Assembly (NCBI GenBank): GCA_019118885.1
Contig: DWYB01000055.1
Span: forward strand, 1-52,569
Direction of reading: 5' to 3'
Length of the DNA: 52,569 nucleotides
Source: Candidatus Mediterraneibacter surreyensis
GTDB taxonomy: Bacteria > Bacillota > Clostridia > Lachnospirales > Lachnospiraceae
Position 1 is the first letter of the stretch, and each line of letters opens with the position of its first letter. Shown here piece after piece: positions 1 through 9,053 of this stretch. Position numbers and translations under genes: made by a program. The notes beneath the pieces were generated by a model. It was not told where the DNA came from, did no database searches, and saw only the letters and a list, made by a program, of their open reading frames with translations.

Positions 1-22
1 TAGCCAACTGAGCTATTCCGCC
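1..22 (-). tRNA. tRNA gene, 5' part only (cut by the window edge)
   Basis: The reverse complement reads GGCGGAA-TA-GCTC, followed by a D-loop with TTGGCTA. This is the acceptor 5' strand, linker and D-arm of a tRNA. It lies 15 nt downstream of tRNA-Val on the same strand and is probably co-transcribed with it. The anticodon is outside the window, so the identity cannot be read. Confidence 0.8.
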
Positions 23-37
23 ATATTAGGTTTTATA

Positions 38-110
38 TGGGGCCTATAGGGCTCGAACCTATGACCCTCTGCTTGTAAGGCAGATGCTCTCCCAGCTGAG
101 CTAAGACCCC
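38..110 (-). tRNA. tRNA-Val (anticodon TAC)
   Basis: A complete cloverleaf is visible on the minus strand. The acceptor arms GGGGTCT and AGGCCCC pair (one G-T), with discriminator A. The D-stem is GCTC/GAGC. The anticodon stem TCTGC/GCAGA encloses CTTACAA, giving anticodon TAC. The T-arm is ATAGG-TTCGAGC-CCTAT. The 3' CCA is not encoded next to the discriminator. Confidence 0.97.
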
Positions 111-155
111 ATATTTCTGCGGGTTTCGGAGCTCTCTTCCGCAACCCGCTTTGCT

Positions 156-185
156 ATTATACTATTATCATCCAACAAATGTCAA
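156..185 (-). promoter_or_regulatory. Sigma-A promoter of the tRNA operon
   Basis: On the minus strand TTGACA (180-185) and TATAAT (156-161) are both perfect consensus hexamers, separated by 18 nt. Transcription should start near 149. That is almost exactly the 5' base of a hairpin (GCGGGTT/AACCCGC arms at 119-125 and 143-149) lying between the promoter and tRNA-Val. Confidence 0.88.
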
Positions 186-256
186 CACTTTTTTTCATTT
201 ATTTTGAAGATTTTTTACCCTCCTCGCAGACACGCTGAAAATCAGCATACATGCTC

Positions 257-3200
257 CTATTTAAAGTATTTAACACCGGACTCAAATATCTTCAAATCCT
301 GCTCTCCATAGATATTGATTGCAACCGAAGTATCGCGTCGTTCAGAATGTGCCATCTTTCCGAGAATACGTCCGTCAGGACTGGTGATTCCCTCGATCGC
401 ACAGTATGAACCATTGACATTCCACTCTTCATTCATGCTGATATTTCCTTCAGGATCGCAATACTGTGTCGCCACCTGCCCATTTTCAAACAGTCTGTTT
501 ATCCACTCCTCGCTGGCAACGAAGCGTCCTTCTCCATGTGATGCCGGATTTGTATAAACTCCGCCAAGTTCCGCTCCTGCAAGCCATGGAGACTTATTGG
601 TCACAACTTTCGTATATACCATCTTGGAAATATGGCGTCCGATCGTATTGTATGTCAGTGTCGGAGAATCATCCGTCTGTCCAACAATCCTTCCGTACGG
701 AACCAGGCCAAGCTTGATAAGAGCCTGGAAACCATTACAGATACCAAGCGCCAGGCCGTCGCGCTCATTTAAAAGCCTCTCTACTGCTTCTTTGATCTTC
801 GCATTCTGGAAAGCGGTCGCAAAGAATTTGGCAGAGCCATCCGGCTCATCTCCTGCACTGAATCCGCCCGGGAACATGATCATCTGAGCCTGTCCGATTG
901 CTTTTTCAAACTCAGCCACAGATGACCGGATATCCTCTGCGTCCAGATTACGGAATACTTTGGTCACAACTTTTGCGCCTGCCCGCTCAAAAGCGCGAGT
1001 ACTGTCATACTCACAGTTCGTACCCGGAAATACCGGTATGAAAACAGTGGGCTGACCAATCTTATGACTGCAGATATGGATATCGGAAGTATTGTACAGT
1101 TTTTCTTCTACTGGCCTGTCCGAACTTTCCTCAGATTTTGTGGCGAATACTTTCTCAAGAGTACCTGTCCATGCGTCTAATGCCTCATCGATACTAATCT
1201 GAGCATTTCCATACTCAAAGCAATTCTTATCTGTTACCTCTCCGATTACAGTGTATGTGATCTGGAGATTACCGACCTGTCCATCCTTCACCTCAGCAAT
1301 AAAATCGCCAAATGCAGGAGCAAACATATCCCGCGGATCCATATTATGTTCGATCTTGACGCCCATATGGTTACCGAATGCCATTTTGCTGACTGCAGCA
1401 ATCACTCCATGACGGTCAAGTGCATAGGCAGACACAATCTTTCCAGACCTGATATCCTCCTGCAGTTTTCCGTACTGTTCCATAACCTTGTCGTAAATAG
1501 GAAGATCATACTCATCTTTCTCAATTCTAAGCCATACAAGTTTATTTCCGGCTTTCTTAAGTTCCGGTGTGATGATATCTTTATCAAGCGCCATATCAAC
1601 AGCAAAAGATACAAGAGTAGGCGGCACATCAATATCCTGGAACGTTCCGGACATACTGTCCTTTCCTCCGATCGAAGGAAGACCGAAGCCAATCTGAGCC
1701 GCATAAGCTCCTAGCAATGCTGCAAAAGGCTGACTCCACCGTTTCGGATCCTCGGACATACGGCGGAAGTACTCCTGGAATGTGAATCGTATCTTCCTGT
1801 AATCTCCGCCTGCAGCCACAATCTTCGCTATCGATTCCGTCACAGCATAGACTGCTCCATGATACGGGCTCCAGCTGGAAAGATACGGATCAAATCCATA
1901 ACTCATCATAGAAACACTGTCCGTCTTTCCTGTCTGAACCGGAACTTTAGCTACCATCGCCTGAGTCTCGGTAAGCTGATATTTTCCTCCATGCGGCATG
2001 AACACTGAACCTGCACCGATAGATCCATCGAACATTTCAACGAGACCTTTCTGCGAGCATACATTGAGATCTCCCAGCGTATTCAGCCATGCTTCTCTCA
2101 CATCACTGATGTCATTTCTTCTAAAGAGACTTCCTTCCTGCTCCGGCATCTCAACTTCTACATTTGTTTCCTGATGCGCTCCATTTGTGTCCAGAAAAGC
2201 ACGGGAAAGATTTACGATCTCTTTGCCTCTCCAGATAAGGACAAGCCTCGGTTCTTCAGTTACAACCGCGACTTTTGTCGCTTCCAGGTTCTCCTCTTTC
2301 GCATAAGACATAAATTCATCTACATCTTTCGGATCTACCACTACGGCCATACGCTCCTGCGACTCGGAGATTGCGATTTCCGTTCCATCCAGACCTGCGT
2401 ATTTCTTCGGAACTTTGTCCAATTCTACTCTAAGCCCGTCTGCAAGCTCTCCAATAGCTACAGAAACTCCGCCCGCGCCGAAATCATTGCATTTCTTGAT
2501 CAGGCGGCTGACTTCCTCCCGGCGGAACAGCCTCTGGATCTTACGCTCTGTAGGCGGATTTCCTTTCTGGACTTCCGCCCCGCAGGTCTCTATAGATTCT
2601 TCTGTATGAACTTTAGAAGACCCTGTGGCTCCGCCACATCCGTCACGTCCCGTGCGGCCGCCGAGCAGAATGATAATATCTCCCGGATCCGAATTTTCAC
2701 GGATAACAGCACGTCTGGGAGCCGCGCCGAGTACAGCTCCGATCTCCATACGTTTTGCCACATAATCCGGATGATAGATCTCTTTTACAAGTCCGGTTGC
2801 CAGACCGATCTGGTTTCCATAAGAACTGTAGCCGTGAGCCGCCTCGCGCACCAGCTTCTTCTGCGGAAGCTTTCCTTTCAATGTATCTTTCACAGATACG
2901 GTAGGATCGGCTGCGCCGGTTACGCGCATTGCCTGATATACATAGGTTCTCCCTGAAAGGGGATCACGGATTGCACCGCCCAGACATGTCGCGGCTCCAC
3001 CAAAAGGTTCGATTTCCGTCGGATGGTTGTGCGTCTCATTCTTGAAGTTAATGAGCCACTCTTCTTCCACCCCGTCTACCTTGATCGGCACTACAATGCT
3101 GCATGCATTTATCTCATCCGACTCTTCCTGATCCGCAAGCTTTCCTTCTCGTTTCAGTCTTCTCATAGCCATAAGCGCAAGATCCATCAGGCAGACGAAC

Positions 3201-4012
3201 TTGTCTTCTCTGCCGGCAAAAATCTCACTGTGATCTTTCAGGTATTCTCTATACGTATCCTCGATTGGTTTTCTGTAATATCCGTCGTCAAACTGTACGT
3301 CCTTTAACTCGGTGGAGAAAGTTGTATGGCGGCAGTGATCCGACCAGTACGTATCCAGAACACGGATTTCTGTCATAGTAGGATCCCTGTGTTCCTCACC
3401 TTTATAATAATTCTGTATATGAAGAAAATCCTTAAATGTCATAGCAAGGCCAAGAGAGTCATACAGTCTCTTCAGTTCATCCTCCGGCATATCTTTAAAC
3501 CCGTCAAAAACAAGGATATCTGCCGGCTCATCATATGATGTGACAAGCGTCTCCGGCTTCTCCTCTGAAGCCTCCCTGGAATCTACCGGATTGATGCAGT
3601 GATTGCGGATCGCCTCGAATTCCTCGTCTGAGACAGCACCTTCAATCACATAGGTAGTGGCCGTACGGATTACCGGATTTTCATCCTCTTTGATAAAACG
3701 TATGCACTGCTCTGCCGAATCCGCTCTCTGGTCAAACTGCCCCGGAAGAAATTCAACGGAAAAGCTGCGTTCTCCCTCTGATATCGGGTATTTCTCTCTG
3801 TAAAGGATGTCCACCGGAGGCTCCGCAAATACTCCGCTGCAAGCCTTCTCAAATGTATCTTCAGATATATTCTCTACATCATACCGAATCAGTACGCGTA
3901 CTCCCGTCACATCCATGATTCCCAGATAACGCCTGATCTCATGACGCAGCTCTTTTGCCGCAACGGCATAATCTGATTTCTTTTCTACAAACACACGTCT
4001 TACACTGCCCAT
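257..4012 (-). CDS. purL: Phosphoribosylformylglycinamidine synthase, single-chain (PurL with fused glutaminase)
   Basis: Fourth step of de novo purine synthesis: ATP-dependent conversion of FGAR to FGAM using glutamine nitrogen. At about 1251 residues it is the large single-chain form, with the synthetase and the class I glutamine amidotransferase on one polypeptide rather than the PurL/PurQ/PurS complex. Visible motifs are DTYWSDHCRHTTF, the ETHNHPTEIEPFGG ATP-binding segment, and GGKDSMSGTF. The C-terminal amidotransferase has FPGGFSAGDE, the nucleophile cysteine in ALGICNGFQ, and the distal PASHGEGRF histidine/glutamate. The start at 4012 is chosen because AAAGGAG lies 6 nt upstream; the longer frame opens with GTG at 4051 and no ribosome binding site. 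No purine riboswitch or other pur gene is seen beside it, so it appears to stand alone. Confidence 0.97.
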   Translation of the reverse strand: MGSVRRVFVEKKSDYAVAAKELRHEIRRYLGIMDVTGVRVLIRYDVENISEDTFEKACSGVFAEPPVDILYREKYPISEGERSFSVEFLPGQFDQRADSAEQCIRFIKEDENPVIRTATTYVIEGAVSDEEFEAIRNHCINPVDSREASEEKPETLVTSYDEPADILVFDGFKDMPEDELKRLYDSLGLAMTFKDFLHIQNYYKGEEHRDPTMTEIRVLDTYWSDHCRHTTFSTELKDVQFDDGYYRKPIEDTYREYLKDHSEIFAGREDKFVCLMDLALMAMRRLKREGKLADQEESDEINACSIVVPIKVDGVEEEWLINFKNETHNHPTEIEPFGGAATCLGGAIRDPLSGRTYVYQAMRVTGAADPTVSVKDTLKGKLPQKKLVREAAHGYSSYGNQIGLATGLVKEIYHPDYVAKRMEIGAVLGAAPRRAVIRENSDPGDIIILLGGRTGRDGCGGATGSSKVHTEESIETCGAEVQKGNPPTERKIQRLFRREEVSRLIKKCNDFGAGGVSVAIGELADGLRVELDKVPKKYAGLDGTEIAISESQERMAVVVDPKDVDEFMSYAKEENLEATKVAVVTEEPRLVLIWRGKEIVNLSRAFLDTNGAHQETNVEVEMPEQEGSLFRRNDISDVREAWLNTLGDLNVCSQKGLVEMFDGSIGAGSVFMPHGGKYQLTETQAMVAKVPVQTGKTDSVSMMSYGFDPYLSSWSPYHGAVYAVTESIAKIVAAGGDYRKIRFTFQEYFRRMSEDPKRWSQPFAALLGAYAAQIGFGLPSIGGKDSMSGTFQDIDVPPTLVSFAVDMALDKDIITPELKKAGNKLVWLRIEKDEYDLPIYDKVMEQYGKLQEDIRSGKIVSAYALDRHGVIAAVSKMAFGNHMGVKIEHNMDPRDMFAPAFGDFIAEVKDGQVGNLQITYTVIGEVTDKNCFEYGNAQISIDEALDAWTGTLEKVFATKSEESSDRPVEEKLYNTSDIHICSHKIGQPTVFIPVFPGTNCEYDSTRAFERAGAKVVTKVFRNLDAEDIRSSVAEFEKAIGQAQMIMFPGGFSAGDEPDGSAKFFATAFQNAKIKEAVERLLNERDGLALGICNGFQALIKLGLVPYGRIVGQTDDSPTLTYNTIGRHISKMVYTKVVTNKSPWLAGAELGGVYTNPASHGEGRFVASEEWINRLFENGQVATQYCDPEGNISMNEEWNVNGSYCAIEGITSPDGRILGKMAHSERRDTSVAINIYGEQDLKIFESGVKYFK

Positions 4013-4127
4013 ATAAAATCTCCTTTGCATGATTATTCGTGCCTCGCGCACCCATAATAATATCTCTTAGTATCGTACCACACTTCGCTTCATTAGTATA
4101 ATTAATATAATTAAAATTAGTTATAAG

Positions 4128-4823
4128 TCATGCTAATTTCTTTTTCTTTCCCAGCATTTTCGGTATAAAACTCAGCACAAGCAAAACCACAAGTCCGAAC
4201 ACAAATATAGCGCCAATCCGCATTACCATATCGTAAAACAACCCTTCCGGAAGCATACGGATCATATAATCTTCAGCCGGATCAAAGATCCACAGGTCGT
4301 TATCGAAAAATATATGATGAAACTGCACGAATACAGCATTAAAATTAATCACTGCGGCGCCCCCGATCAGAAGAACGATTGCCCCGGTCGCTCCCAGTGT
4401 AATCCAGTATGATCGGGGTATGATCTTTTTAACATCTGCATGGGTGATAATCAGGAACAGAAGACACAGAACAGCCGTAACGCATGCTCCGATCCTGATA
4501 TTTAGTCCGCCGATAAACAGATCCCGCACTTCACTCATATGGAACCTATCCTGTTCATTAAAGAAGTCCTGTTCCTTGCCCTCCACTGTTGTCACCACAG
4601 AAAGAGTATCCCCCTCTCCTCGCAGATAATCCATCATTTCATGAGTTACATACATTACGTCATCCATCGTCATGTCTAGATCAGAAAGAACGTGATATTT
4701 TTCATATTCCTGCCGGTATACGTCAAAATCCGAATACATAGCTATCTCAAAACTTGTGATCAACAGCGCAGCTATAATCGAAAACCCCAGGATTATTCCC
4801 GCACACCAATGTAATTTTTTCAT
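4128..4823 (-). CDS. TIGR01906 / DUF1461 family integral membrane protein
   Basis: A 231-residue polytopic membrane protein of unknown function. There is an N-terminal hydrophobic segment at about residues 8-28, a roughly 65-residue outside loop, then three membrane segments at about 105-125, 138-162 and 203-224, and a lysine-rich C-terminus. The loop has the family's spaced acidic and histidine positions (SDFDVYRQEYEKYHV and EQDRFHMSEVRDLF), which is why I assign TIGR01906/DUF1461. AAGGA precedes the ATG by about 10 nt. It is divergent from the LysR regulator with an 84-nt shared intergenic region, so that regulator may control it; this is inference from position only. No catalytic motif is recognisable. 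Confidence 0.75.
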   Translation of the reverse strand: MKKLHWCAGIILGFSIIAALLITSFEIAMYSDFDVYRQEYEKYHVLSDLDMTMDDVMYVTHEMMDYLRGEGDTLSVVTTVEGKEQDFFNEQDRFHMSEVRDLFIGGLNIRIGACVTAVLCLLFLIITHADVKKIIPRSYWITLGATGAIVLLIGGAAVINFNAVFVQFHHIFFDNDLWIFDPAEDYMIRMLPEGLFYDMVMRIGAIFVFGLVVLLVLSFIPKMLGKKKKLA

Positions 4824-4849
4824 CTTGTCTCAATCCTTTCAGTGTATTA

Positions 4850-4878
4850 TTGTAATTCTCTTTTTTATAGCTTATAAT
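4850..4878 (+). promoter_or_regulatory. Promoter of the LysR-family gene
   Basis: TTGTAA (4850-4855) and TATAAT (4873-4878) are spaced by 17 nt, 29 nt before the ATG. AGGAGG follows upstream of the start codon. A weaker minus-strand pair (TTATAA, 17 nt, TACAAT) for the divergent membrane protein overlaps it, as expected for a LysR-type divergent regulatory region. Confidence 0.65.
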
Positions 4879-4907
4879 AAAATCATCATTTATTAGGAGG
4901 TCTTATA

Positions 4908-5798
4908 ATGATCGATATTAATTATGAACTATATAAAGTATTCTATCATGTGGCGTCAACTCTGAATTTTTCCGAGGCCTCCAAGCAGCTGTTCATCTCC
5001 CAGTCTGCTGTAAGCCAGTCCATCAAAACACTGGAACGCAAGCTGGATCAGACACTTTTCATACGAAGCACTAAAAAAGTGCAGCTCACACCGGAAGGTG
5101 AAATTCTCATGCGGCATATTGAGCCTGCCATGAATCTGATCCAGAAGGGGGAAGCCCAACTCATTGATGCCGCGTCTACGGGCGGTCAGATCCGTATAGG
5201 TGCCAGCGATACAATCTGCCGTTACTTTCTGATTCCTTACCTTGAGCGTTTTCACAAGGCATTTCCCGGGGCACATATCAAAGTAGTCAATCAGACATCT
5301 ATGAAATGCGCAGAACTGCTGAGAAACGGACAGGTAGATCTGATTGTGGTGAACTACCCTAACGCCCATCTTGGCTCTGCTGCTTCTGTCCTCAGAATCA
5401 AACAGTTTCATGACGTATTTATTGCAGGAAGTCCGTTTCAGGAATTAAAAAACCGGACTGTTACTTTCTCGGAGCTTCTGCATTACCCTATTCTCATGCT
5501 GGATAAAAACAGTACGACCAATGAATTCCTCCATCAGGTATTCCAGCAGCATCAGCTGGATCTCGTTCCGGAAATCGAACTCACAAGCAACGATCTGCTG
5601 ATAGACCTGGCACGCATCGGTCTTGGTATCGCCTTTGTTCCGGACTACTGCGTCAAAGAACAATCAGACGATCTGTTTCTTCTGAAGACAAAAGAAGAGC
5701 TTCCGTTCCGCGAACTGGCCGTCGCATACAATGACCAGATCCCGTTATCGAGGGCCTCACTGGAGTTTCTGAGCTATTTCCAGAATGACGTCAAATAA
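4908..5798 (+). CDS. LysR-family transcriptional regulator
   Basis: A 296-residue LysR-type regulator, the usual family length. The N-terminal winged helix-turn-helix covers about residues 1-60, with the family signature NFSEASKQLFISQSAVSQS and a following ERKLDQTLFIRS. The C-terminal periplasmic-binding-like effector domain starts at about 90 (QIRIGASDTICRYFLIPYL). AGGAGG lies 6 nt before the ATG. The gene is divergent from the TIGR01906 membrane protein, and its 3' end overlaps the convergent helicase gene by 25 bp. The effector is unknown. By the usual LysR logic it probably regulates the divergent gene and itself. Confidence 0.92.
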   Translation: MIDINYELYKVFYHVASTLNFSEASKQLFISQSAVSQSIKTLERKLDQTLFIRSTKKVQLTPEGEILMRHIEPAMNLIQKGEAQLIDAASTGGQIRIGASDTICRYFLIPYLERFHKAFPGAHIKVVNQTSMKCAELLRNGQVDLIVVNYPNAHLGSAASVLRIKQFHDVFIAGSPFQELKNRTVTFSELLHYPILMLDKNSTTNEFLHQVFQQHQLDLVPEIELTSNDLLIDLARIGLGIAFVPDYCVKEQSDDLFLLKTKEELPFRELAVAYNDQIPLSRASLEFLSYFQNDVK

Positions 5799-8140
5799 TC
5801 TTCCATCGTAGTTGCAGTACAGATCCGGCAATTTTCCCACTCTCTCGGGAAACTGTCTCTGTACTGTCTTTGGGAAAAACGTTCATCCAACAGAAATATA
5901 ATTCCCCTGTCTGTTTCCGTACGGATCACACGCCCGGCGGACTGGAGCACCTTATTGATTCCCGGATAAAGATAGGCGTAATCAAAACCTCTCATTCCCC
6001 GCGCGTCAAAATACCCTTTGAGTATCTCCCGTTCATTGCACACTTGAGGAAGACCCGTTCCCACAATGATTGCGCCGATCAGCCGGTCAGCCGTCAGATC
6101 AATCCCCTCTGAAAATACTCCTCCCATGACACAAAAACCGACAAGACTGTTTTCCCTTTCATGTTCAAATTCTTCAAGGAACTGTTCTCTTTCATGTTCC
6201 CCCATATTCTGGGACTGCAAAATCACATCGACGCCTTCCATTTTTTCGATAAACTGATCATAAACTTCTGCCATAAATCGGTACGATGGAAAAAAAGCCA
6301 TGTAATTCCCCTTTTTATATTTTGCGATTTTCTCGATATAAGCCGCATACTTTCCATACATATCCCGGCCTCTCATCGTATAACGGGTACTCACATCCCT
6401 TGCCTGTAAAAGCAGCATATTCTCTTTTGGAAAAGGAGACTGGGCATAAATCGCATAATCATCTTTCTCCACGGAAAGCAGTCTCTTATAGTAATGGATA
6501 GGGAGAAGAGTTGCAGAAAAAAATATAGTGCCGCTCCCGTAGTCCAGGTAATTTTGAAGATTTTCCGCCGGGTTTACACAAAACAGTTTTATTTTAAACC
6601 TGCCATCCTCCTCGAGTTCACTGTATATCACATAATTCTCATCAAGTATATCGTGAATACTTATAAATGATCTCACATGGAAATATAGTCCAAGCACACT
6701 TTCTCTTATCTCTTCATCCGAAAGATCCTCCAGGAAACGTTCCATTTCCGTCAGAAGATTCATCAGTTTCAGCGCGATATGAGAAACACTGTTCAGGATC
6801 TGGTAACTCTCGCACTCCCGCTTTAATTCCAGAAACAGTTTATTTGCCTCGCCCAGACGGCGAGCCAGTTTTCCGTCCAGATGCTTCACTTGCTTTCTCA
6901 AATCCAGGAACTCTTCTTTGTACAGTGATGCGCTGTACATCTCTCTCCCCCGCTCTACCAGATTATGCGCCTCGTCGATCAGGAAAATGTAGTTTCCACT
7001 GATTCCCTCCGAAAAAAAACGTTTCAGATGTGCATTCGGATCAAACACGTAATTATAATCGCAGATCACAGCATCAACCCATGTAGAAATATCAAGCGAA
7101 AGCTCAAATGGACAGACTTTAAACTTCTCTGCCTGTTTCTCGATCGCTGATCGGTCTATATCATTACCGCTCATTAATATATCGTAAACCGCATCATTCA
7201 CACGATCGAAATGGCCCTTTGCATAAGGGCAGACTTCCGGATTGCAGACCGTCTCCTCGCAGAAACAGATCTTTTCCTTTGCAGTGAGCGTGATCACTTT
7301 CATGCGCAGTCCTTGGTCTTTCATCGTACGAAACGCCTGTTCTGCAACCGTTCTCGTAATTGTTTTTGCCGTCAGGTAAAAAATCTTATCTCCCAGTCCC
7401 TCTCCCATTGCTTTTACCGCCGGAAATACTGTGGAGATTGTCTTTCCTACACCGGTAGGTGCCTGGATAAACAGTTTTTTCCCTCGCAGTATAGTGCGGT
7501 AGACCGCCGCTGCCACATCCCGCTGTCCCGGTCTGTACGCAAATGGGAATTCTGTCGTCTTTATCGACTCATTTCTTGTTCTTTCCCATTCGATCTGGAA
7601 TCTTGCCCACTTATCATACTGATGAATAAGATCAGCAAACCATTGCTTCAGCTCCTCCTCTGTGTATTCCAGATAAAACCTTTTTATCTCCTCCGTATCA
7701 AGATGACAATAGGTCATCTGAATTCCGATATGCTCCAGGCCACTTTGCGCTGCATAGATATATGCATAGCATTTTGCCTGAGCCAGATGCACTTTCACCG
7801 GCTCCGTGACATGTTCCAAATCGCGGAGCACACCCTTGATTTCATCAATGACCGCTTCACTTTTGCCATCTTCTTCATGTATGATAACTCCATCAGCCCG
7901 TCCTTCTACCTGCAATCTGAATCCGTCGCACAAAACTACAGTTTTCAGGGCAACTTCCGCATGGTAGTCTGAGCCCATACTCCTCTGAATTTTTCGATGA
8001 AGGCGGCCGCCCATCAACATTGCTTCCTTATCCATACCACCCGAAGTTCTGTTATCTATATCCCCGCCTCTCATAATGAATTCCACAAGATTTCTTACCG
8101 AGACACGTATGATCTTTTCTTCTTCTGTTTCCACTTCCAC
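5774..8140 (-). CDS. XPD/DinG-like iron-sulfur DNA helicase with N-terminal PD-(D/E)XK nuclease-like domain
   Basis: A superfamily 2 helicase of about 788 residues. Numbered from this start, the N-terminal region holds a Cas4/RecB-type nuclease signature: GRADG (D83), DEIKG (E100, K102) and QAKCYAY (Q121). The helicase core follows with Walker A PTGVGKT near 230-234, a cysteine cluster (C292, C294, C299, C304, C343) placed as the 4Fe-4S pin of XPD/DinG proteins, DEAH near 389-392, GTIFFSATLLP, and a C-terminal QSAGRVIRTETDRG. The GTG start at 8140 is chosen because AGAGG lies 7 nt upstream; an ATG at 8164 has no ribosome binding site. It presumably unwinds and possibly cleaves damaged or forked DNA, but the substrate is unknown. 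It sits downstream of the TIGR03915/03916 repair pair with its own promoter. Confidence 0.9.
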   Translation of the reverse strand: MEVETEEEKIIRVSVRNLVEFIMRGGDIDNRTSGGMDKEAMLMGGRLHRKIQRSMGSDYHAEVALKTVVLCDGFRLQVEGRADGVIIHEEDGKSEAVIDEIKGVLRDLEHVTEPVKVHLAQAKCYAYIYAAQSGLEHIGIQMTYCHLDTEEIKRFYLEYTEEELKQWFADLIHQYDKWARFQIEWERTRNESIKTTEFPFAYRPGQRDVAAAVYRTILRGKKLFIQAPTGVGKTISTVFPAVKAMGEGLGDKIFYLTAKTITRTVAEQAFRTMKDQGLRMKVITLTAKEKICFCEETVCNPEVCPYAKGHFDRVNDAVYDILMSGNDIDRSAIEKQAEKFKVCPFELSLDISTWVDAVICDYNYVFDPNAHLKRFFSEGISGNYIFLIDEAHNLVERGREMYSASLYKEEFLDLRKQVKHLDGKLARRLGEANKLFLELKRECESYQILNSVSHIALKLMNLLTEMERFLEDLSDEEIRESVLGLYFHVRSFISIHDILDENYVIYSELEEDGRFKIKLFCVNPAENLQNYLDYGSGTIFFSATLLPIHYYKRLLSVEKDDYAIYAQSPFPKENMLLLQARDVSTRYTMRGRDMYGKYAAYIEKIAKYKKGNYMAFFPSYRFMAEVYDQFIEKMEGVDVILQSQNMGEHEREQFLEEFEHERENSLVGFCVMGGVFSEGIDLTADRLIGAIIVGTGLPQVCNEREILKGYFDARGMRGFDYAYLYPGINKVLQSAGRVIRTETDRGIIFLLDERFSQRQYRDSFPREWENCRICTATTMEDYLTSFWK

Positions 8141-8198
8141 ACTGTCGCCTCTTTCATGGCACATATTTCATCCAGCATACAGGTGCGATGATGTATCT

Positions 8199-8227
8199 AT
8201 CATAATCTTATTTTCAGATTAATACAA
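8199..8227 (-). promoter_or_regulatory. Promoter of the helicase gene
   Basis: On the minus strand TTGTAT (8222-8227) and TATGAT (8199-8204) are separated by exactly 17 nt, about 60 nt upstream of the chosen GTG start. No LexA-type box is seen here, unlike the promoter of the neighbouring radical SAM operon. Confidence 0.6.
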
Positions 8228-8270
8228 CATTTTTCACGTCAGTTCTGCCATTAGAAATGAGCGGGGCGAT

Positions 8271-9053
8271 TTATGCCGGATAAGTATCGTCACTCGTGAA
8301 CTCTGTCATGTCACCCCGGAAACGAAGCGGCAGATGATTTTGCTGGCACTTCGGATTCTCACGCTCTTTGATCGACACCGCCTCAAAAAATTCTTTCCAA
8401 AGACATACGTAATCCTTTTCATCTTCCGATACATCCGCCGCGACATTCGAGTCGAGCGTTTCTCCCCAGACAAGTTTCCATTTTTCCTGTTTCTTATGGA
8501 CAAGAAAAACTTCGTGCGTCTTATCATATATCACCCAATTTTCAAGAGGGAATCTGTCTGCGAAATGATCTCCGATGCAGGTGAGCACCTGGGATTTCGG
8601 AGTGATCTCCGAAAACATCAGTCCATTTTTCAGTTCCCGAAAACGGATAAATTCTTCGTACATATGAGCTTCATTGGACACACTCCGACTCATGGCAAAT
8701 ACTCTCGCCACATCCGGATTTCCGAGATGATCCATGATTTTTCTGCTATCCGGAATATTTCTTGCTTCCTGCATTACCCTGAACACCTCTGTGCCTTTTT
8801 CCAGATCATCCGACAAAAGTGCATTATAGATATCCCAGTAGGCGTTGTACCCAAGATATCGCTTTACCATGCGCTGTAAACGTCGGACTTTCATTTCCGT
8901 TTCAATCACAGTTTTATACTGACAGAACAGTTCTTGCTGTATCTTTCCACGCAGCCCGATCCCTGCATCCCCGTTCCGGTTCTCAAGCCATGCATCATGC
9001 AGCGCAGAACAGAGACCGGTAATCGTATCTGTACATATGTAGATTTCTCTCAT
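8271..9053 (-). CDS. TIGR03915-family DNA metabolism protein (DUF4130-like)
   Basis: A 260-residue protein that I recognise as the partner of the radical SAM protein encoded just upstream. The family, TIGR03915, is known to co-occur with TIGR03916 and in other bacteria is found fused to a uracil-DNA-glycosylase-like domain. Visible family features are an N-terminal DTITGLCSALHDAWLENR segment, the central RMVKRYLGYNAYWDIYNAL and HMYEEFIRFRELKNG, and a late DHFADRFPLENWVIYD. Its ATG overlaps the upstream stop by 4 bp (ATGA, 9050-9053), which indicates translational coupling and a joint function. The biochemical role is unknown; a nucleic-acid repair role is inferred from the partnership. Confidence 0.88.
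   Translation of the reverse strand: MREIYICTDTITGLCSALHDAWLENRNGDAGIGLRGKIQQELFCQYKTVIETEMKVRRLQRMVKRYLGYNAYWDIYNALLSDDLEKGTEVFRVMQEARNIPDSRKIMDHLGNPDVARVFAMSRSVSNEAHMYEEFIRFRELKNGLMFSEITPKSQVLTCIGDHFADRFPLENWVIYDKTHEVFLVHKKQEKWKLVWGETLDSNVAADVSEDEKDYVCLWKEFFEAVSIKERENPKCQQNHLPLRFRGDMTEFTSDDTYPA

Noticed and set aside
4013-4127. Possible purine riboswitch or PurR-type leader before purL
   Set aside because: Only about 115 nt separate the two genes, it is AT-rich and no paired aptamer-like arrangement could be found.
5774-5798. Frameshift or misassembly suggested by the overlap of LysR and helicase genes
   Set aside because: Both proteins end naturally and are full length; a 25-bp convergent overlap is tolerated, as also at 44749-44772.
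7211-7972. Plus-strand open frame of 253 codons opposite the helicase
   Set aside because: Shadow of the helicase gene with no start signal and no recognisable fold.
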